Shown: positions 26,583 through 39,105 of the stretch, one piece after another
Numbering within the stretch: the stretch's first letter is position 1
Layout: the number at the start of each line of letters is the position of its first letter
From: Planctomicrobium piriforme
GTDB lineage: Bacteria > Planctomycetota > Planctomycetia > Pirellulales > UBA1268
Direction: 5' to 3'
DNA length: 52,129 nucleotides
Assembly (NCBI GenBank): GCA_945869735.1
Contig: CAMBPQ010000018.1
Location: 1 to 52,129 of the forward strand
The notes under the pieces: model-generated
The model's input: the letters and a program-made list of their open reading frames with translations, nothing else
The model's database searches: none
Told to the model about the DNA's origin: nothing
Translations under genes and position numbers: made by a program

Positions 26583-27646
26583 CCTCGCTTCTCGATCTCG
26601 GCCACGACCTTGCGGACGGCTTCCTCGTGGGCCCGGGTGGCGACCAGCGTGGCGTCGGGGGTGTGCACCACAAGGATATCCGTGAGCCCCAGCGTGACGA
26701 CCAGATGGTCATCGGCGGCATGCACGATCGTGCCGGAGGAATCGATGCCAAGGTGCCGTCCCACCGATGTATTGCCCGCTTCGTCCGCTCCACGCTGTCG
26801 GGCCACGGCCGACCAGCCGCCGAGGTCGTCCCAGCCGAACGGAGCCTCGATAACGGCCACGTCCGTGGCGTGCTCGAGCACCGCGTAGTCGATGGAAATC
26901 CCTTTGATGGCGGCAAACTCCTCCGCGAACACTGGCTCGCGATCAGGGGTGTCCCAGGCCGCGGCGATTCGTCGCAGGTGGGCCATGCACTCCGGCTGTC
27001 GTTCGTCGAGCGCCGCGAGGATTGTGGCCGCTCTCCAGACGAAGATGCCAGCATTCCAGAGGTAGTTGCCCGCCGCCACGTATTCCGCGGCCACGCTGGC
27101 GGGCGGCTTCTCGCGGAACCGGGCGACCGCGTGGGCCTGCGACGCGGTCGGGCCGCCGGCGAGCGGCACACCCTGCTGGATGTAGCCGAAGCTCTCCGCA
27201 GGATACGTCGGCCGCACGCCGAAGGTGATCAGGCGGCCCGGCGCGGCGGCCACCATCGCCGCCGCCTCGTGGATCGCGCGGCGAAACTCGGCGGCGGGGC
27301 GGATCACGTGGTCGGAGGGCATCACCGCCATCATCGCGTCTGGATCGTGCCGCAACACGAGCAGGGCGGCGAGGCCGATGCAGGGCGCGGTGTCGCGTTT
27401 GCAGGGCTCACCGACGAGGCCTGCCTCGGGCACGCCAGGTGCCTGCCGGCGGACGGCATCGAGGAGCCGGGCCGACGTCACGATCATCGTGCGTTCCGGG
27501 GGCACAAGACCGTCGAGTCGCGCGACTGTGTCTTCGAGCAACGACTTCTCCCCGGCGAGCGGCAGCAACTGCTTCGGCAGGCCGGCGCGGCTGGCGGGCC
27601 AGAACCGGGTTCCCGATCCACCGGCCATCACGATCGCATGCAACAT
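26564..27646 (-). CDS. manC: Mannose-1-phosphate guanylyltransferase
   Basis: 360 aa. A nucleotidyltransferase making GDP-mannose from GTP and mannose 1-phosphate for polysaccharide or glycoprotein synthesis. The N-terminal signature is MAGGSGTRFWPASRAGLPKQLLPL (8-31). AVMPSDHVI holds the metal Asp, RFREKPP is the sugar-binding segment, and GNYLWNAGIFVW follows. The C-terminal GWDDLGGW is typical. The length is that of the single-domain form, without the isomerase domain found in longer bifunctional ManC/AlgA. The gene symbol is a family guess. It starts about 50 bp after a small membrane-protein ORF and overlaps the lipase-like gene by 19 bp. Confidence 0.92.
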   Translation of the reverse strand: MLHAIVMAGGSGTRFWPASRAGLPKQLLPLAGEKSLLEDTVARLDGLVPPERTMIVTSARLLDAVRRQAPGVPEAGLVGEPCKRDTAPCIGLAALLVLRHDPDAMMAVMPSDHVIRPAAEFRRAIHEAAAMVAAAPGRLITFGVRPTYPAESFGYIQQGVPLAGGPTASQAHAVARFREKPPASVAAEYVAAGNYLWNAGIFVWRAATILAALDERQPECMAHLRRIAAAWDTPDREPVFAEEFAAIKGISIDYAVLEHATDVAVIEAPFGWDDLGGWSAVARQRGADEAGNTSVGRHLGIDSSGTIVHAADDHLVVTLGLTDILVVHTPDATLVATRAHEEAVRKVVAEIEKRGWKEYL

Positions 27647-27698
27647 CGGCGGGTCATTCTCCAGAGGGTGTGGCGACGGGCCGGGGGATTGGGCCTCG

Positions 27699-27809
27699 TC
27701 AGCGGCCCCTCACCCACGTCCAGAACAGAAAGCAGAGCAGGGGAAATCCCCCAAAGATGACGCCGTATGTGAAGAGCGTCGTCCAGAGACGACTCGGCCA
27801 GCGTGCCAT
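27699..27809 (-). CDS. Small single-span membrane protein (36 aa), hypothetical
   Basis: This short frame, ATG 27809 to TGA 27699, encodes 36 residues with one strongly hydrophobic helix: a positively charged, Trp-containing N-terminus (MARWPSRLWTTLF), then TYGVIFGGFPLLCFLFW, then TWVRGR. Arg at both ends is compatible with a single transmembrane span. It starts 7 bp after the stop of the upstream membrane protein gene and is followed by the guanylyltransferase gene, so it fits the operon. There is no strong Shine-Dalgarno sequence. I do not recognise a family; the support is hydrophobicity, spacing and the otherwise unexplained gap. Confidence 0.5.
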   Translation of the reverse strand: MARWPSRLWTTLFTYGVIFGGFPLLCFLFWTWVRGR

Positions 27810-27816
27810 CAACGTT

Positions 27817-28647
27817 TCACCGGGGAGCCTGCACGAACACGTCGACCGGAATCTCCAGCGGTTCCTCCGCCGGTTCCGTCAGCCGGCACTCGACTCGGAC
27901 TCCCCACGGGAGCACCTCCGCCGCAGACACGACTGCCTCCACTCCATCATACTCGGTGGTCACGCGGACCGACGGGGTCTCGGCGAAGGAAGGGCAGAAG
28001 CCGACGTGGGCATGGGCCGCACGACTTCCGGCCGGCAGGGAGAGATGGAGCCGGCCGCGGAGGCAGTCGGCGCCGGAAGGCGATTCAAAGCGCTCGAGCC
28101 GCTGCAGGAGCCTTCCGGGCACGTTGTCGCGGCGCACGCTCACGGCGCGGCGGCGCGGCGGCTGATGTGGATGGGTCGGCGGAGCGCTGGAGGGGGGCGG
28201 TGCGACTGTTCGTCGCGGTGCTGCCGTGCTGGGCATCCGCACCACCGCCACAGCCGCGGCTGTCATGACGGCGAGGATCGATGCCCAGTCGCCGGCGCGT
28301 GGCGGCAGCGCCACCGAGATGACGCCGAGCGCGAGCCCGCACCGGGCTGCCACGGGGCCGAACACTCCGCCACCGTGCCGGGATGACTGATCGGCAACGG
28401 ATACCAGCACGATCCCGGCCGCCGTGACGAGCCAGGCCACAGCCGATTCCGCGACACCGAAGCCCCCGGAAAGACGTCGCACCGCAAGCACGGTGCCGCA
28501 CGCCACCGCCGTTCCGCCGATGAGTGCAGCAGCGAGCACCGGGAGCGCGACAACCACTGACGGGAGTGCATCGACGGCCAGCGAGGCCCTCAGCCGCGGG
28601 CCGCCGCGGGGTACGTGCCGCCCACCCATCGCCGGTGTCGTCGCCAT
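27817..28647 (-). CDS. Membrane protein with soluble C-terminal domain, hypothetical
   Basis: 276 aa. The N-terminal half has about four hydrophobic segments (LPSVVVALPVLAAALIGG, AVAWLVTAAGIVLVSVA, ARCGLALGVISVALPP, ASILAVMTAAAVAVVRM). A Pro/Ser/His-rich linker follows (APPPSSAPPTHPHQPPRRR), then a soluble domain (GRLHLSLPAGSRAAHAHVGFCPSFAETPSVRVTTEYDG...) with a beta-sandwich-like pattern. No catalytic motif is visible. It starts about 8 bp upstream of the metK stop region in the same direction, so it is probably co-transcribed with metK. I do not recognise the family. Confidence 0.75.
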   Translation of the reverse strand: MATTPAMGGRHVPRGGPRLRASLAVDALPSVVVALPVLAAALIGGTAVACGTVLAVRRLSGGFGVAESAVAWLVTAAGIVLVSVADQSSRHGGGVFGPVAARCGLALGVISVALPPRAGDWASILAVMTAAAVAVVRMPSTAAPRRTVAPPPSSAPPTHPHQPPRRRAVSVRRDNVPGRLLQRLERFESPSGADCLRGRLHLSLPAGSRAAHAHVGFCPSFAETPSVRVTTEYDGVEAVVSAAEVLPWGVRVECRLTEPAEEPLEIPVDVFVQAPR

Positions 28648-28654
28648 GGAGTGT

Positions 28655-29833
28655 TCAGCCTACGGCGGCGCCGGACCGGGCGGCTTCGGCCAGTTGCTTC
28701 GCTTTGTCGGTGTTCTCCCACGAGAAGCCCTCGCGACCGAAGTGACCGCCGGCAGCCGTCTTGCGGTAGATGGGGCGACGCAGGTCGAGGTAGTCGATGA
28801 TTCCGCGTGGCGTCAGCGGGAAGAACTCCCTGACGACTTCGCAGAGCCGCTCATCCTCGACCTTGCCTGTGCCCTCAGTGTCGACATGCACGCTCACCGG
28901 CTCGCTGACGCCGATCGCGTAGGCGAGTTGCACTTCGCAGCGGTCGGCAAGGCCGGCCGCCACGATGTTCTTGGCGACATGCCGCGCCATGTAGGCGGCG
29001 CTCCGGTCGACCTTTGTGGGATCCTTGCCGGAAAACGCACCACCGCCGTGGCGACCCCAGCCGCCGTAGGTGTCGACAATGATCTTCCGGCCGGTGAGGC
29101 CGCAGTCGCCGTGCGGACCGCCCACCACGAACCGGCCCGTGGGGTTGATGTGGTACGTGATGTCGCTCGTGTCGAGATTCTTCGGGAGGAGCGGCTTGAT
29201 CACCTTCTCGATGACGAACCCACGAATCTCCTCGTTCGACACGTGGGGGGCGTGCTGCGTGGAGACCACGATCGTGTCGACCCGCACCGGCTTTTTGCCG
29301 TCGTATTCGATCGTGACCTGGCTCTTCGAATCGGGCCTGAGCCAGTCGACCTCGCCCTTCTGCCGGGCCTCGGTGAGCCGGTTGAGGATCCGGTGCGAGA
29401 GCGCGATCGGCAGCGGCATCATCTCCGGGGTCTCATTGCAGGCGTAGCCAAACATCAAGCCCTGGTCGCCGGCGCCGATGTCCTTGCCCTTCGACTCGTC
29501 CTCGTTGACGCCCATGGCGATGTCGCCCGACTGCTTCCCCACTGCCACGAGTACCGAGCAGGTATCGGCCGCGATGCCCATTTCGTCATCGGTGTAGCCG
29601 ACGTCACGGATCACGTTGCGGACCACCTGCTGGTAGTCGATCGTGCCCTTCGACGTGATCTCGCCGGCGATCACGGCCAGGCCGGTCGTCACCATCGTTT
29701 CGCAGGCCACGCGACTCCGGGGATCCTGTGCCAGGTAGGCGTCGAGTACACCGTCGGAGATCTGGTCAGCCAGCTTGTCCGGGTGACCCATACTGACCGA
29801 TTCGCTGGTGAACAGATACTTGCCTTGTGCCAC
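28655..29833 (-). CDS. metK: S-adenosylmethionine synthetase
   Basis: 392 aa. It makes S-adenosylmethionine from methionine and ATP. Signatures: [23 protein letters not shown] at the N-terminus (family form is SEGHPDK, here SMGHPDK), [16 protein letters not shown], then [49 protein letters not shown]. Length is standard. The only suitable start is GTG 29833 (VAQGKYLF), with ACGAGG 8 bases upstream; there is no ATG nearby in frame. The 107-bp leader is too short for a full SAM-I riboswitch and shows no such fold that I can see. Confidence 0.95.
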   Translation of the reverse strand: MAQGKYLFTSESVSMGHPDKLADQISDGVLDAYLAQDPRSRVACETMVTTGLAVIAGEITSKGTIDYQQVVRNVIRDVGYTDDEMGIAADTCSVLVAVGKQSGDIAMGVNEDESKGKDIGAGDQGLMFGYACNETPEMMPLPIALSHRILNRLTEARQKGEVDWLRPDSKSQVTIEYDGKKPVRVDTIVVSTQHAPHVSNEEIRGFVIEKVIKPLLPKNLDTSDITYHINPTGRFVVGGPHGDCGLTGRKIIVDTYGGWGRHGGGAFSGKDPTKVDRSAAYMARHVAKNIVAAGLADRCEVQLAYAIGVSEPVSVHVDTEGTGKVEDERLCEVVREFFPLTPRGIIDYLDLRRPIYRKTAAGGHFGREGFSWENTDKAKQLAEAARSGAAVG

Positions 29834-29940
29834 GACAGGAGCCTCGTGCTTGAGGATGGGACGGATGGACGGGCCGGCGATCGGCCCCCGAAGCCAGTCA
29901 TTATCGGGAACGGACCGGGATCGGCAACCCGCGGACCGTG

Positions 29941-31263
29941 TCATCCGATCCGTGGGCCGGCTGCGGCCCCTGTCGGGGCGGGCAGCCGGCCGAGGATCAG
30001 CCGAGCCGTGGCGTTCGTCGCACCCCTCTGGGAGAAGACGAGTTCCGCGGCCCGACGCCCGAGTTCGGTGGCCCATGCCGGGTCGACGAGGCAGCGGGAG
30101 ACGAACGCGACGAGCTCGGCGCCGTCGGCCACGACCACCGCCGCCCTGGCATCGAGCAGCCGCCGGACCTCGTCGCGGAAGTTGCGGGTCTGGGGACCAA
30201 ACGACACCGCGGCTCCATAGGCTGCGGGCTCGAGCATGTTTTGGCCCCCCCGCTTCCCGTCGAGGCTCCCGCCCACAAACGCGATCACCGCCGTGCCCCA
30301 CCACCAGCCGAGTTCGCCGGTCGTGTCGACAAGCAGCACCTGGGGCGGCGCTTCGGCCGCAGCCTCCGTCAGTGTGCTGCGCCGCTGCCACGCAAGCCCG
30401 AGTTCGTCGAGCATCCGGCCGATCTCGGCCACGCGTTCGACGTGCCGCGGTACGATCACGAGCCGTAATCGAGGATGACGCGCGCGGATCGCGAGATAGG
30501 CCTCTGCTGCGAGCTGCTCTTCAGGATCCTGCGTACTGCCGGCGAGGAATACGACGTCGTCGTCGGCGAATCCCGCGAGCCGTCGGAGGTGAGCGACCTC
30601 GGGAGCGTCGCGGTCGCCCTGCACGCCGTCAAACTTCATCGATCCGGTCACCGTGACGTCCTGCGCCCCGAGGGCGGCGAAGCGGTCGGCATCGGCCTGC
30701 GATCGCGCGATCACGAGCGACACGTGCCCGAGCATGCGGCGGACGAGAGGCCTGATTCTCGCGTAGCCCGCGGCGCTCCGCGGGCTCATGCGGGCATTCG
30801 CCACGACGATCGGGATGCCCCGTCGCCGGGTGTGGGCCACCATCGTGGGCCAGAGTTCGAGTTCGCCGAGCACGAGCAGGTCGGGCCGCACCCGGTCGAG
30901 CACCCGGTCGACGGCCCACGTGAAGTCGAGCGGGCAGGGGAAGGTGTGATCCTCGGCGAACCGTTTCGCCGCCACCTCGAGGCCGGTGGTGGTCGAACTC
31001 GAAACCACGCAGTCGATCAACCGTCCTTCGGCCTTCGCCAGCCGTTGGAGTTCAGCCGCGAGCGATGCGAGCAGTTGCACCTCCCCCACGCTCACGCCGT
31101 GCAGCCAGATCCGCCAAGAGCCAGACGGCTTTGCCGCAACGGCGACCGCGCCGGTGAACCGGGTTCCTGGTGCCGCTACCGGCCGGCCGCCGGAGAGCTT
31201 TCGCCATGCCACCCAGGGGAGCGCCAGGATCGTCGCGAGGAGGTAGGCGGCATCGAGCAACAT
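29941..31263 (-). CDS. waaA: 3-deoxy-D-manno-octulosonic acid (Kdo) transferase
   Basis: 440 aa. WaaA adds Kdo from CMP-Kdo to lipid A precursor at the inner membrane. A short N-terminal hydrophobic segment ([14 protein letters not shown]) is followed by a GT-B glycosyltransferase. Family marks include [35 protein letters not shown] and VTGSMKFD. Near the C-terminus are [34 protein letters not shown] and [14 protein letters not shown]. This indicates Gram-negative-type lipid A with Kdo. ATG 31263 is used; the frame is open upstream into the repeat region but the added residues look non-coding. Confidence 0.92.
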   Translation of the reverse strand: MLLDAAYLLATILALPWVAWRKLSGGRPVAAPGTRFTGAVAVAAKPSGSWRIWLHGVSVGEVQLLASLAAELQRLAKAEGRLIDCVVSSSTTTGLEVAAKRFAEDHTFPCPLDFTWAVDRVLDRVRPDLLVLGELELWPTMVAHTRRRGIPIVVANARMSPRSAAGYARIRPLVRRMLGHVSLVIARSQADADRFAALGAQDVTVTGSMKFDGVQGDRDAPEVAHLRRLAGFADDDVVFLAGSTQDPEEQLAAEAYLAIRARHPRLRLVIVPRHVERVAEIGRMLDELGLAWQRRSTLTEAAAEAPPQVLLVDTTGELGWWWGTAVIAFVGGSLDGKRGGQNMLEPAAYGAAVSFGPQTRNFRDEVRRLLDARAAVVVADGAELVAFVSRCLVDPAWATELGRRAAELVFSQRGATNATARLILGRLPAPTGAAAGPRIG

Positions 31264-31326
31264 CGATCCCAAAAGTAAGTCGCACGTCCGAGCCTGACCA
31301 GAGCAAAAGACGCTGGCCGGCAAGGC

Positions 31327-31347
31327 ACAAGGAACAAGGGACAAGGA
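31327..31347 (+). repeat. Heptanucleotide tandem repeat upstream of waaA
   Basis: Three tandem copies of ACAAGGR (ACAAGGA ACAAGGG ACAAGGA) are preceded by a near copy. They lie in the 369-bp gap between secA and waaA, just before the family B element. On the complement this gives TTGTCCC/TTGTTCC runs. No function is evident; the repeat lies upstream of the waaA start. Confidence 0.6.
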
Positions 31348-31381
31348 ACACGACGGGCCGCGCAGGCCCACGATTGATCCC

Positions 31382-31583
31382 ACCGATTTCCGATCGTGAG
31401 GAGCCGGGGGTGGCACGCGCAGACGCCGGGGAATCTTTGCGACTCACGAGCAACGCCCAGTCGGCCAACCCCGCATCCTGTAGCAAAATCCCCCGGCGGC
31501 GAGCATGTCACCGCCGGTGAACCAATCCGGCACCACATCGAGGCGACCCGCATTCCCCGCGCTCGCGCTTGGGGCTTCCTGGC
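31382..31583 (+). repeat. Family B intergenic repeat, copy near 31.4 kb
   Basis: About 202 bp with one end motif (31556-31583). The imperfect stem runs from GCCGGGGAATCTTTGCGAC (31425-31443) to GTAGCAAAATCCCCCGGC (31480-31497): roughly 16 pairs with one bulge and two mismatches, around a 36-base loop. A small hairpin TCACC-GCC-GGTGA follows at 31508-31520. It lies after the secA stop (antiparallel, 49 bp away) and upstream of waaA. Unlike the 24-kb copy, it has no second end motif on its left side. Confidence 0.85.
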
Positions 31584-31632
31584 AATCGGCCACGGATGAT
31601 TCGGCGATTCTCGATCCCGCGTCGGGCTGGGC

Positions 31633-35157
<3,525 letters not shown>

Positions 35158-35354
35158 GGAAATGAACCGGGGGCTGAGGAGTGTGGTGCGGGATCGGCGT
35201 CCGCCGGGCGGGGCCTGGGCGGCGGGCGACGGGGCAGGCCCGCCTGCAACCGCCTGATTCTCGCGGTCAGACGTCACGTGGGTCAAGGCTGTCTGGGGGC
35301 TGGTTTTGGGCGCGCCAATGGTGCGGTCGGCCGATCGACCCGATAATCCGCCGT

Positions 35355-36191
35355 ATGCCTCCGACCAACGAACACGCGCCTGCGTCCTCGAAGCCGCCGC
35401 TCGGAGTGGGCCGCGATCTGACCGGCCGGCTGCTGTTTCTGGGCACCGGCACGAGCGTCGGCGTGCCGGTGGTGGGCTGCGGCTGCGACACCTGCACGAG
35501 CGACGATCCGCGTGACAGTCGCACCCGGACAAGCGTGCTGCTCGGGCTGCCCGGCGGGCACCTGCTCATCGACACCTCGCCCGACCTGCGTACACAACTC
35601 CTCCGCGAGCGGATCGGCAGGATCGACGCCGTGCTCTACACGCACGATCACGTCGACCACGTGTACGGTCTCGACGACGTGCGGCCGCTCTGCTTCGCGA
35701 CCGGCCGGGCCATCTCGATGTATTGCGAAGAGCGGGTCGAGGTCCGGATTCGGCGGGCCTTCGACTACGCGTTCTCGGCGGCCCCGCCGCCGGGCGGTGG
35801 TGTGCCGAGGATCGTGTTCGAGCGGATCTCGACCGTGCCGTTCGAACTGCTGGGAACTCGTATCGTGCCGCTGCGGCTGCGGCACGGCGTCTTCGATGTG
35901 CTCGGTTTCCGGTTTGGCAATGTCGCCTACTGCACCGACACCAACGGCATTCCCGACGAGACGTGGCCGCTGCTCGAGGGCCTCGACGTGCTGGTGCTCG
36001 ACTGCCTCCGGCCCTCGCGACACCCGACGCACCTTTCGGTCGACGAGGCCCTTGCCGTGGCCGCCCGCTCGGCCGCGAAGAAGACCTTTCTGATCCACAT
36101 GTCGCACGATGTCAGGCATGCGGCGGCATCGGCCACCCTGCCGCCGGGCGTCGAGTTTGCCCACGACGGCCTCGAGATTCCACTCACCTAG
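35355..36191 (+). CDS. Metallo-beta-lactamase-fold hydrolase (PhnP-like)
   Basis: 278 aa. The metal motif is LYTHDHVDHVYGLDD (HxHxDH at 97-102). The cysteine-rich segment VVGCGCDTCTSDD (39-51) matches the zinc loop of PhnP-type phosphodiesterases. SVLLGLPGGHLLIDTSPDLRTQLLRERI precedes the first histidines, and LIHMSHDVRH is the C-terminal metal ligand block. A cyclic phosphate or phosphodiester hydrolase is likely, but no phn genes lie nearby, so a C-P lyase role is not supported. It is divergent from secA across 197 bp and followed by a family A repeat and glpX. Confidence 0.86.
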   Translation: MPPTNEHAPASSKPPLGVGRDLTGRLLFLGTGTSVGVPVVGCGCDTCTSDDPRDSRTRTSVLLGLPGGHLLIDTSPDLRTQLLRERIGRIDAVLYTHDHVDHVYGLDDVRPLCFATGRAISMYCEERVEVRIRRAFDYAFSAAPPPGGGVPRIVFERISTVPFELLGTRIVPLRLRHGVFDVLGFRFGNVAYCTDTNGIPDETWPLLEGLDVLVLDCLRPSRHPTHLSVDEALAVAARSAAKKTFLIHMSHDVRHAAASATLPPGVEFAHDGLEIPLT

Positions 36192-36233
36192 AACGCATCG
36201 CGAGAGAGCTGGAGCGATGTCGTGGCAACCTGT

Positions 36234-36337
36234 GAAACGGAGGCACGGGGGTCGGCGAACGCTCGAGGAGCCTTGGGCGTATCCTCGCCCCGGCGACGAG
36301 ACTTTTGCCGCCTCCGAGCCGGTGATCCACGGAAGTC
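36234..36337 (+). repeat. Family A intergenic repeat, copy 2
   Basis: 104 bp, nearly the same sequence as the dnaA-downstream copy at 12820-12923 (opposite strand). Hairpins are GCTC-GAG-GAGC and GGGCG (36275-36279) TATCCT CGCCC (36286-36290), followed by ACTTTTGCCGCC. The outer arms are GGCACGGGGGTCGGC (36242-36256) and GCCGCCTCCGAGCC (36307-36320). It lies between the metallohydrolase stop and glpX start in the sense orientation of both genes, so it would be in the 5' leader or readthrough transcript of glpX. Confidence 0.8.
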
Positions 36338-36426
36338 AGACGCGGTCGAGCCCATCGTCAATCCCGCCCTTCTCGCGGGCAATCCTGTCTTTGTCGAGCA
36401 TGGCTGGGAAGCTATTCTCATCATCC

Positions 36427-37482
36427 ATGAGTTACCAACCTTCCGACGTCGAGCGGCAGATCGAGCTGGACTTCCTCCGTGCCACCGAGATCGCGGCGCT
36501 CAACACGCTGCAGTGGCTCGGCAAGGGGCAGAAGGAACTGGCCGACGCCGCCGCCTGCGACGCGATCCGCGGCATGTTCGACCTCATCGACATGCGGGGA
36601 GAGATCACGATCGGAGAAGGGATCAAGGACGAGGCGCCGGGGCTCTTCAAGGGGGAGAAGGTCGGGTCCTGGCGGGAGGGCGCCCCGCGGTTCGAGATCG
36701 CGCTCGACCCCATCGACGGCACCACCAACGTCGCCAAGGGGATGCCCAACTCGCTCTCCTGCATCGCCGCAGCCCATGCCGATGGGGCGGAGTCGCCCTG
36801 CCTGCTCGACATCCCCGCCTTCTACATGAAGAAACTCGCCTATCCGCTGGCGGTGCGGAAGGCATGGATCCGCGACCCGAAACTGCCGATCGATGTCGAC
36901 GCTCCGATCGATGAACTGATCGATGTCACGGCCCGGATCCTGGGCAAGGAGGTCCGCGACGTGATGGTCTGCGTACTCGATCGGGACCGTAACCAGTCGC
37001 TCGTCGAGGAGATCCGCCGCAAGGGAGCCGCGCTGCGTATGATCCAGGACGGCGACATCGCGGCAGCCGTTGCCCCGGCCATGATGACCAGCGACATCGA
37101 CCTCTACCTCGGCATCGGCGGCGCTCCCGAGGCGGTGCTCTCGGCCGCTGGGCTGCAGTGCCTTGGGGGCGGCATGCGGGCGAAGATCTGGCCGCGGGAC
37201 GAGGCCGAGCGGAGACACCTCGTGAGCATCGGCTGGGGTGACCGGCTCGATACGCAGTTCATGTCGCGTGATCTGGCCAGCGGCGACCAGATCGTATTCG
37301 CAGCCACGGGCATCAGCACGAGCCCGCTCCTCGACGGCGTCAGTGTTCGCGGCACCGTGGCCACGACCCACTCGGTGCTCATGCGGGCCAAGAGCGGCAC
37401 CGTGCGGTTTATCGAGGCCCATCACGACCTCTCGCGGAAGACGATCCACCTGCGGAGCACGCAGGCGGAACGCCGGGTCTAG
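36427..37482 (+). CDS. glpX: Class II fructose-1,6-bisphosphatase
   Basis: 351 aa. It hydrolyses fructose 1,6-bisphosphate to fructose 6-phosphate in gluconeogenesis; many GlpX proteins also act on sedoheptulose 1,7-bisphosphate. The metal-binding signature ALDPIDGTTNVAKGMPNS begins at residue 92. Earlier GEGIKDEAPGLFKGE and later IGGAPEAVLSAAGLQCLGGGMRA complete the family pattern. Length is typical. I used ATG 36427 (MSYQPSDVERQIELDFLRATE); an ATG at 36400 adds nine residues. Neither has a strong ribosome-binding site, and a family A repeat lies 90 bp upstream. Confidence 0.93.
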   Translation: MSYQPSDVERQIELDFLRATEIAALNTLQWLGKGQKELADAAACDAIRGMFDLIDMRGEITIGEGIKDEAPGLFKGEKVGSWREGAPRFEIALDPIDGTTNVAKGMPNSLSCIAAAHADGAESPCLLDIPAFYMKKLAYPLAVRKAWIRDPKLPIDVDAPIDELIDVTARILGKEVRDVMVCVLDRDRNQSLVEEIRRKGAALRMIQDGDIAAAVAPAMMTSDIDLYLGIGGAPEAVLSAAGLQCLGGGMRAKIWPRDEAERRHLVSIGWGDRLDTQFMSRDLASGDQIVFAATGISTSPLLDGVSVRGTVATTHSVLMRAKSGTVRFIEAHHDLSRKTIHLRSTQAERRV

Positions 37483-37511
37483 ATCGCACACGATCCGGAG
37501 GTGTTCCGGTG

Positions 37512-37760
37512 GGTCGGGGCTGCCCGACGGTGAAGCAACGCCCGCAGATGCCCCACCCGATTCCTGATCGTGAGGAGCCGGTCGGGGGCACGCGCAGAAG
37601 CCGGGAAATCTTTGCGACTCACGAGCGGCGCCCAGTCGGCCAGCCACGCATCCTGTAGCAAAATCCCCCGGCGCCGAGCATGTCACCGCCGGCGAACCAA
37701 TCCGGCACCGTCTCGATGTGACCCGTATACCCCGCGCTCGCGCTTGGGGCTTCCCGACGG
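37512..37760 (+). repeat. Family B intergenic repeat, copy near 37.5 kb
   Basis: About 249 bp, filling most of the 382-bp gap between the convergent glpX and trpD stops. It starts with a shortened end motif (GGTCGGGGCTGCCCGACGG), then CGCCCGCAGATGCCCCACCCGA. It carries the shared core (GAGGAGCCGGTCGGGGGCACG, CTTTGCGACTCACGAGC, CATCCTGTAGCAAAATCC, AACCAATCCGGCACCG) and the right end motif CCCCGCG...TTGGGGCTTCCCGACGG. The remainder of the gap to trpD holds nothing I can identify. Confidence 0.85.
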
Positions 37761-37864
37761 AGAGATGCCACCGAGCATCTGGCCCCTGGCGAACTCATCC
37801 GGTCGCGTTTCACCCTGGTCCCCGTGCGCGACACGGCAGGGGCGACCGCTCGCACCATCCGCGA

Positions 37865-38968
37865 TCAGCCCGGGAAAGTCTCGTGCGACAGGTCAGCGAG
37901 CCGGTCGAGCAGCCGGGTGGCGGCGGCCGAGTCGATCGCCTGCTCGGCCAGCGCGCGGGCGGCGGGCTTGTCGGCCGCCCTGCCGGCCGCCCAGAGCACG
38001 GCCGCCGCGTTGAGGACGACCACGTCGCGGCGCGGGCCGCGTGACCCGGCGAGCACGTCGCGGATCGCCGCGGCGCTCTCCTCGGGGCCGGCGACGACGA
38101 GTTGGGCGATCGCGGATGCGGGAAGTGTCTCGAGGCCGAAGTCCTCGGGTGTCCAGCGCGATCGCGCAGTGCCGGTGGCCGTGATGTCGATCACGTCGGT
38201 CGGGCCGAACAGGCTCACTTCGTCGAAGGACTGCGAGTCGTCGGTGCCGACGTGACCGGAGACAACCAGCACCCGCTTTGCCCCGAGAAGCCGGGCGGCT
38301 TCGGCTAACGGCTCGCGGACCGAGGGCCGCCCCACCCCGATCACCTGGACGGTGGCGCCGGCCGGGTTGCAGAGCGGTCCTACGAGGTTGAACACGGTTG
38401 GCCGCGCGAGCGACCGGCGGAGCGGCCCAACGCAGGCCATCGCCGGATGGTGGGTCGGCGCGAGGCAAAAACAGAGACCAAGCTCGGCGAGGCAGCGGCT
38501 GCTGGTGTCGGCACCAGCATCGATCCACACCCCCAGTTGTTCGAGGACGTCGGCCGAACCGGTGCGACTGGAGACGGCGCGGTTGCCGTGCTTGGCTACG
38601 GGTTGCCCCGCGGCGGCGACCACAATGCCCGCCGCCGTCGAGATGTTGAACGATCCCGAGCCATCGCCGCCGGTGCCGCAGGTGTCGGCGACGGCGGCCG
38701 TGGCCGCCAGGCCGTGCCGCGGCACGGGCACCATGCGCTCCCGCAGGGCCGTGGCCACGCCGGCGATTTCCGCCGCGGATTCGCCGAGGTCGGCGAGCGC
38801 CAGGAGCCAGGCACCGAATGGTGCGGGCTCAACCTCACCCGCCAGCACGGCCCCGATCAGCCGGCAGACATCCTCCTGCGTGGCATGGTGGCCCGCGCGG
38901 AGCATCGCAGTCGAAGCGGCGAGGTCGCCGATTCGCCGCCGGGAGTCAGTGTCGGTATCGCGAGCCAC
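37865..38968 (-). CDS. trpD: Anthranilate phosphoribosyltransferase
   Basis: 367 aa. It transfers phosphoribose from PRPP to anthranilate in tryptophan synthesis. The PRPP-binding motif DTCGTGGDGSGSFNISTA is at residues 95-112, and KHGNRAVSSRTGSADVLEQLG is the second conserved block. Also seen are HPAMACVGPLRRSLARPTVFNLVGPLCNPA and later VSGHVGTDDSQSFDEVSL. The start is GTG 38968 (VARDTDTD). No other trp genes are in the window, so it stands alone as trpD often does in planctomycetes. It is divergent from the nucleoside hydrolase gene. Confidence 0.95.
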   Translation of the reverse strand: MARDTDTDSRRRIGDLAASTAMLRAGHHATQEDVCRLIGAVLAGEVEPAPFGAWLLALADLGESAAEIAGVATALRERMVPVPRHGLAATAAVADTCGTGGDGSGSFNISTAAGIVVAAAGQPVAKHGNRAVSSRTGSADVLEQLGVWIDAGADTSSRCLAELGLCFCLAPTHHPAMACVGPLRRSLARPTVFNLVGPLCNPAGATVQVIGVGRPSVREPLAEAARLLGAKRVLVVSGHVGTDDSQSFDEVSLFGPTDVIDITATGTARSRWTPEDFGLETLPASAIAQLVVAGPEESAAAIRDVLAGSRGPRRDVVVLNAAAVLWAAGRAADKPAARALAEQAIDSAAATRLLDRLADLSHETFPG

Positions 38969-39105
38969 GAGAATGCAGCCTCAGCGCCTTGGTGGGCCAC
39001 CCCGGCCGACCATTTTCCGATAAGATTCGGGCTCATGTCCGACGGCCAGCCTGGCCCAGGGACCCTGACAGCCTACCTTACGCCCTCACAAAAGAGTGTT
39101 TCGCA

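Noticed and set aside
29834-29940. SAM-type riboswitch upstream of metK
   Set aside because: The gap is only 107 bp and I could not see the conserved SAM-I or SAM-II core.
28424-30220. Antisense frame of about 600 codons over metK
   Set aside because: MetK signatures are complete on the minus strand.
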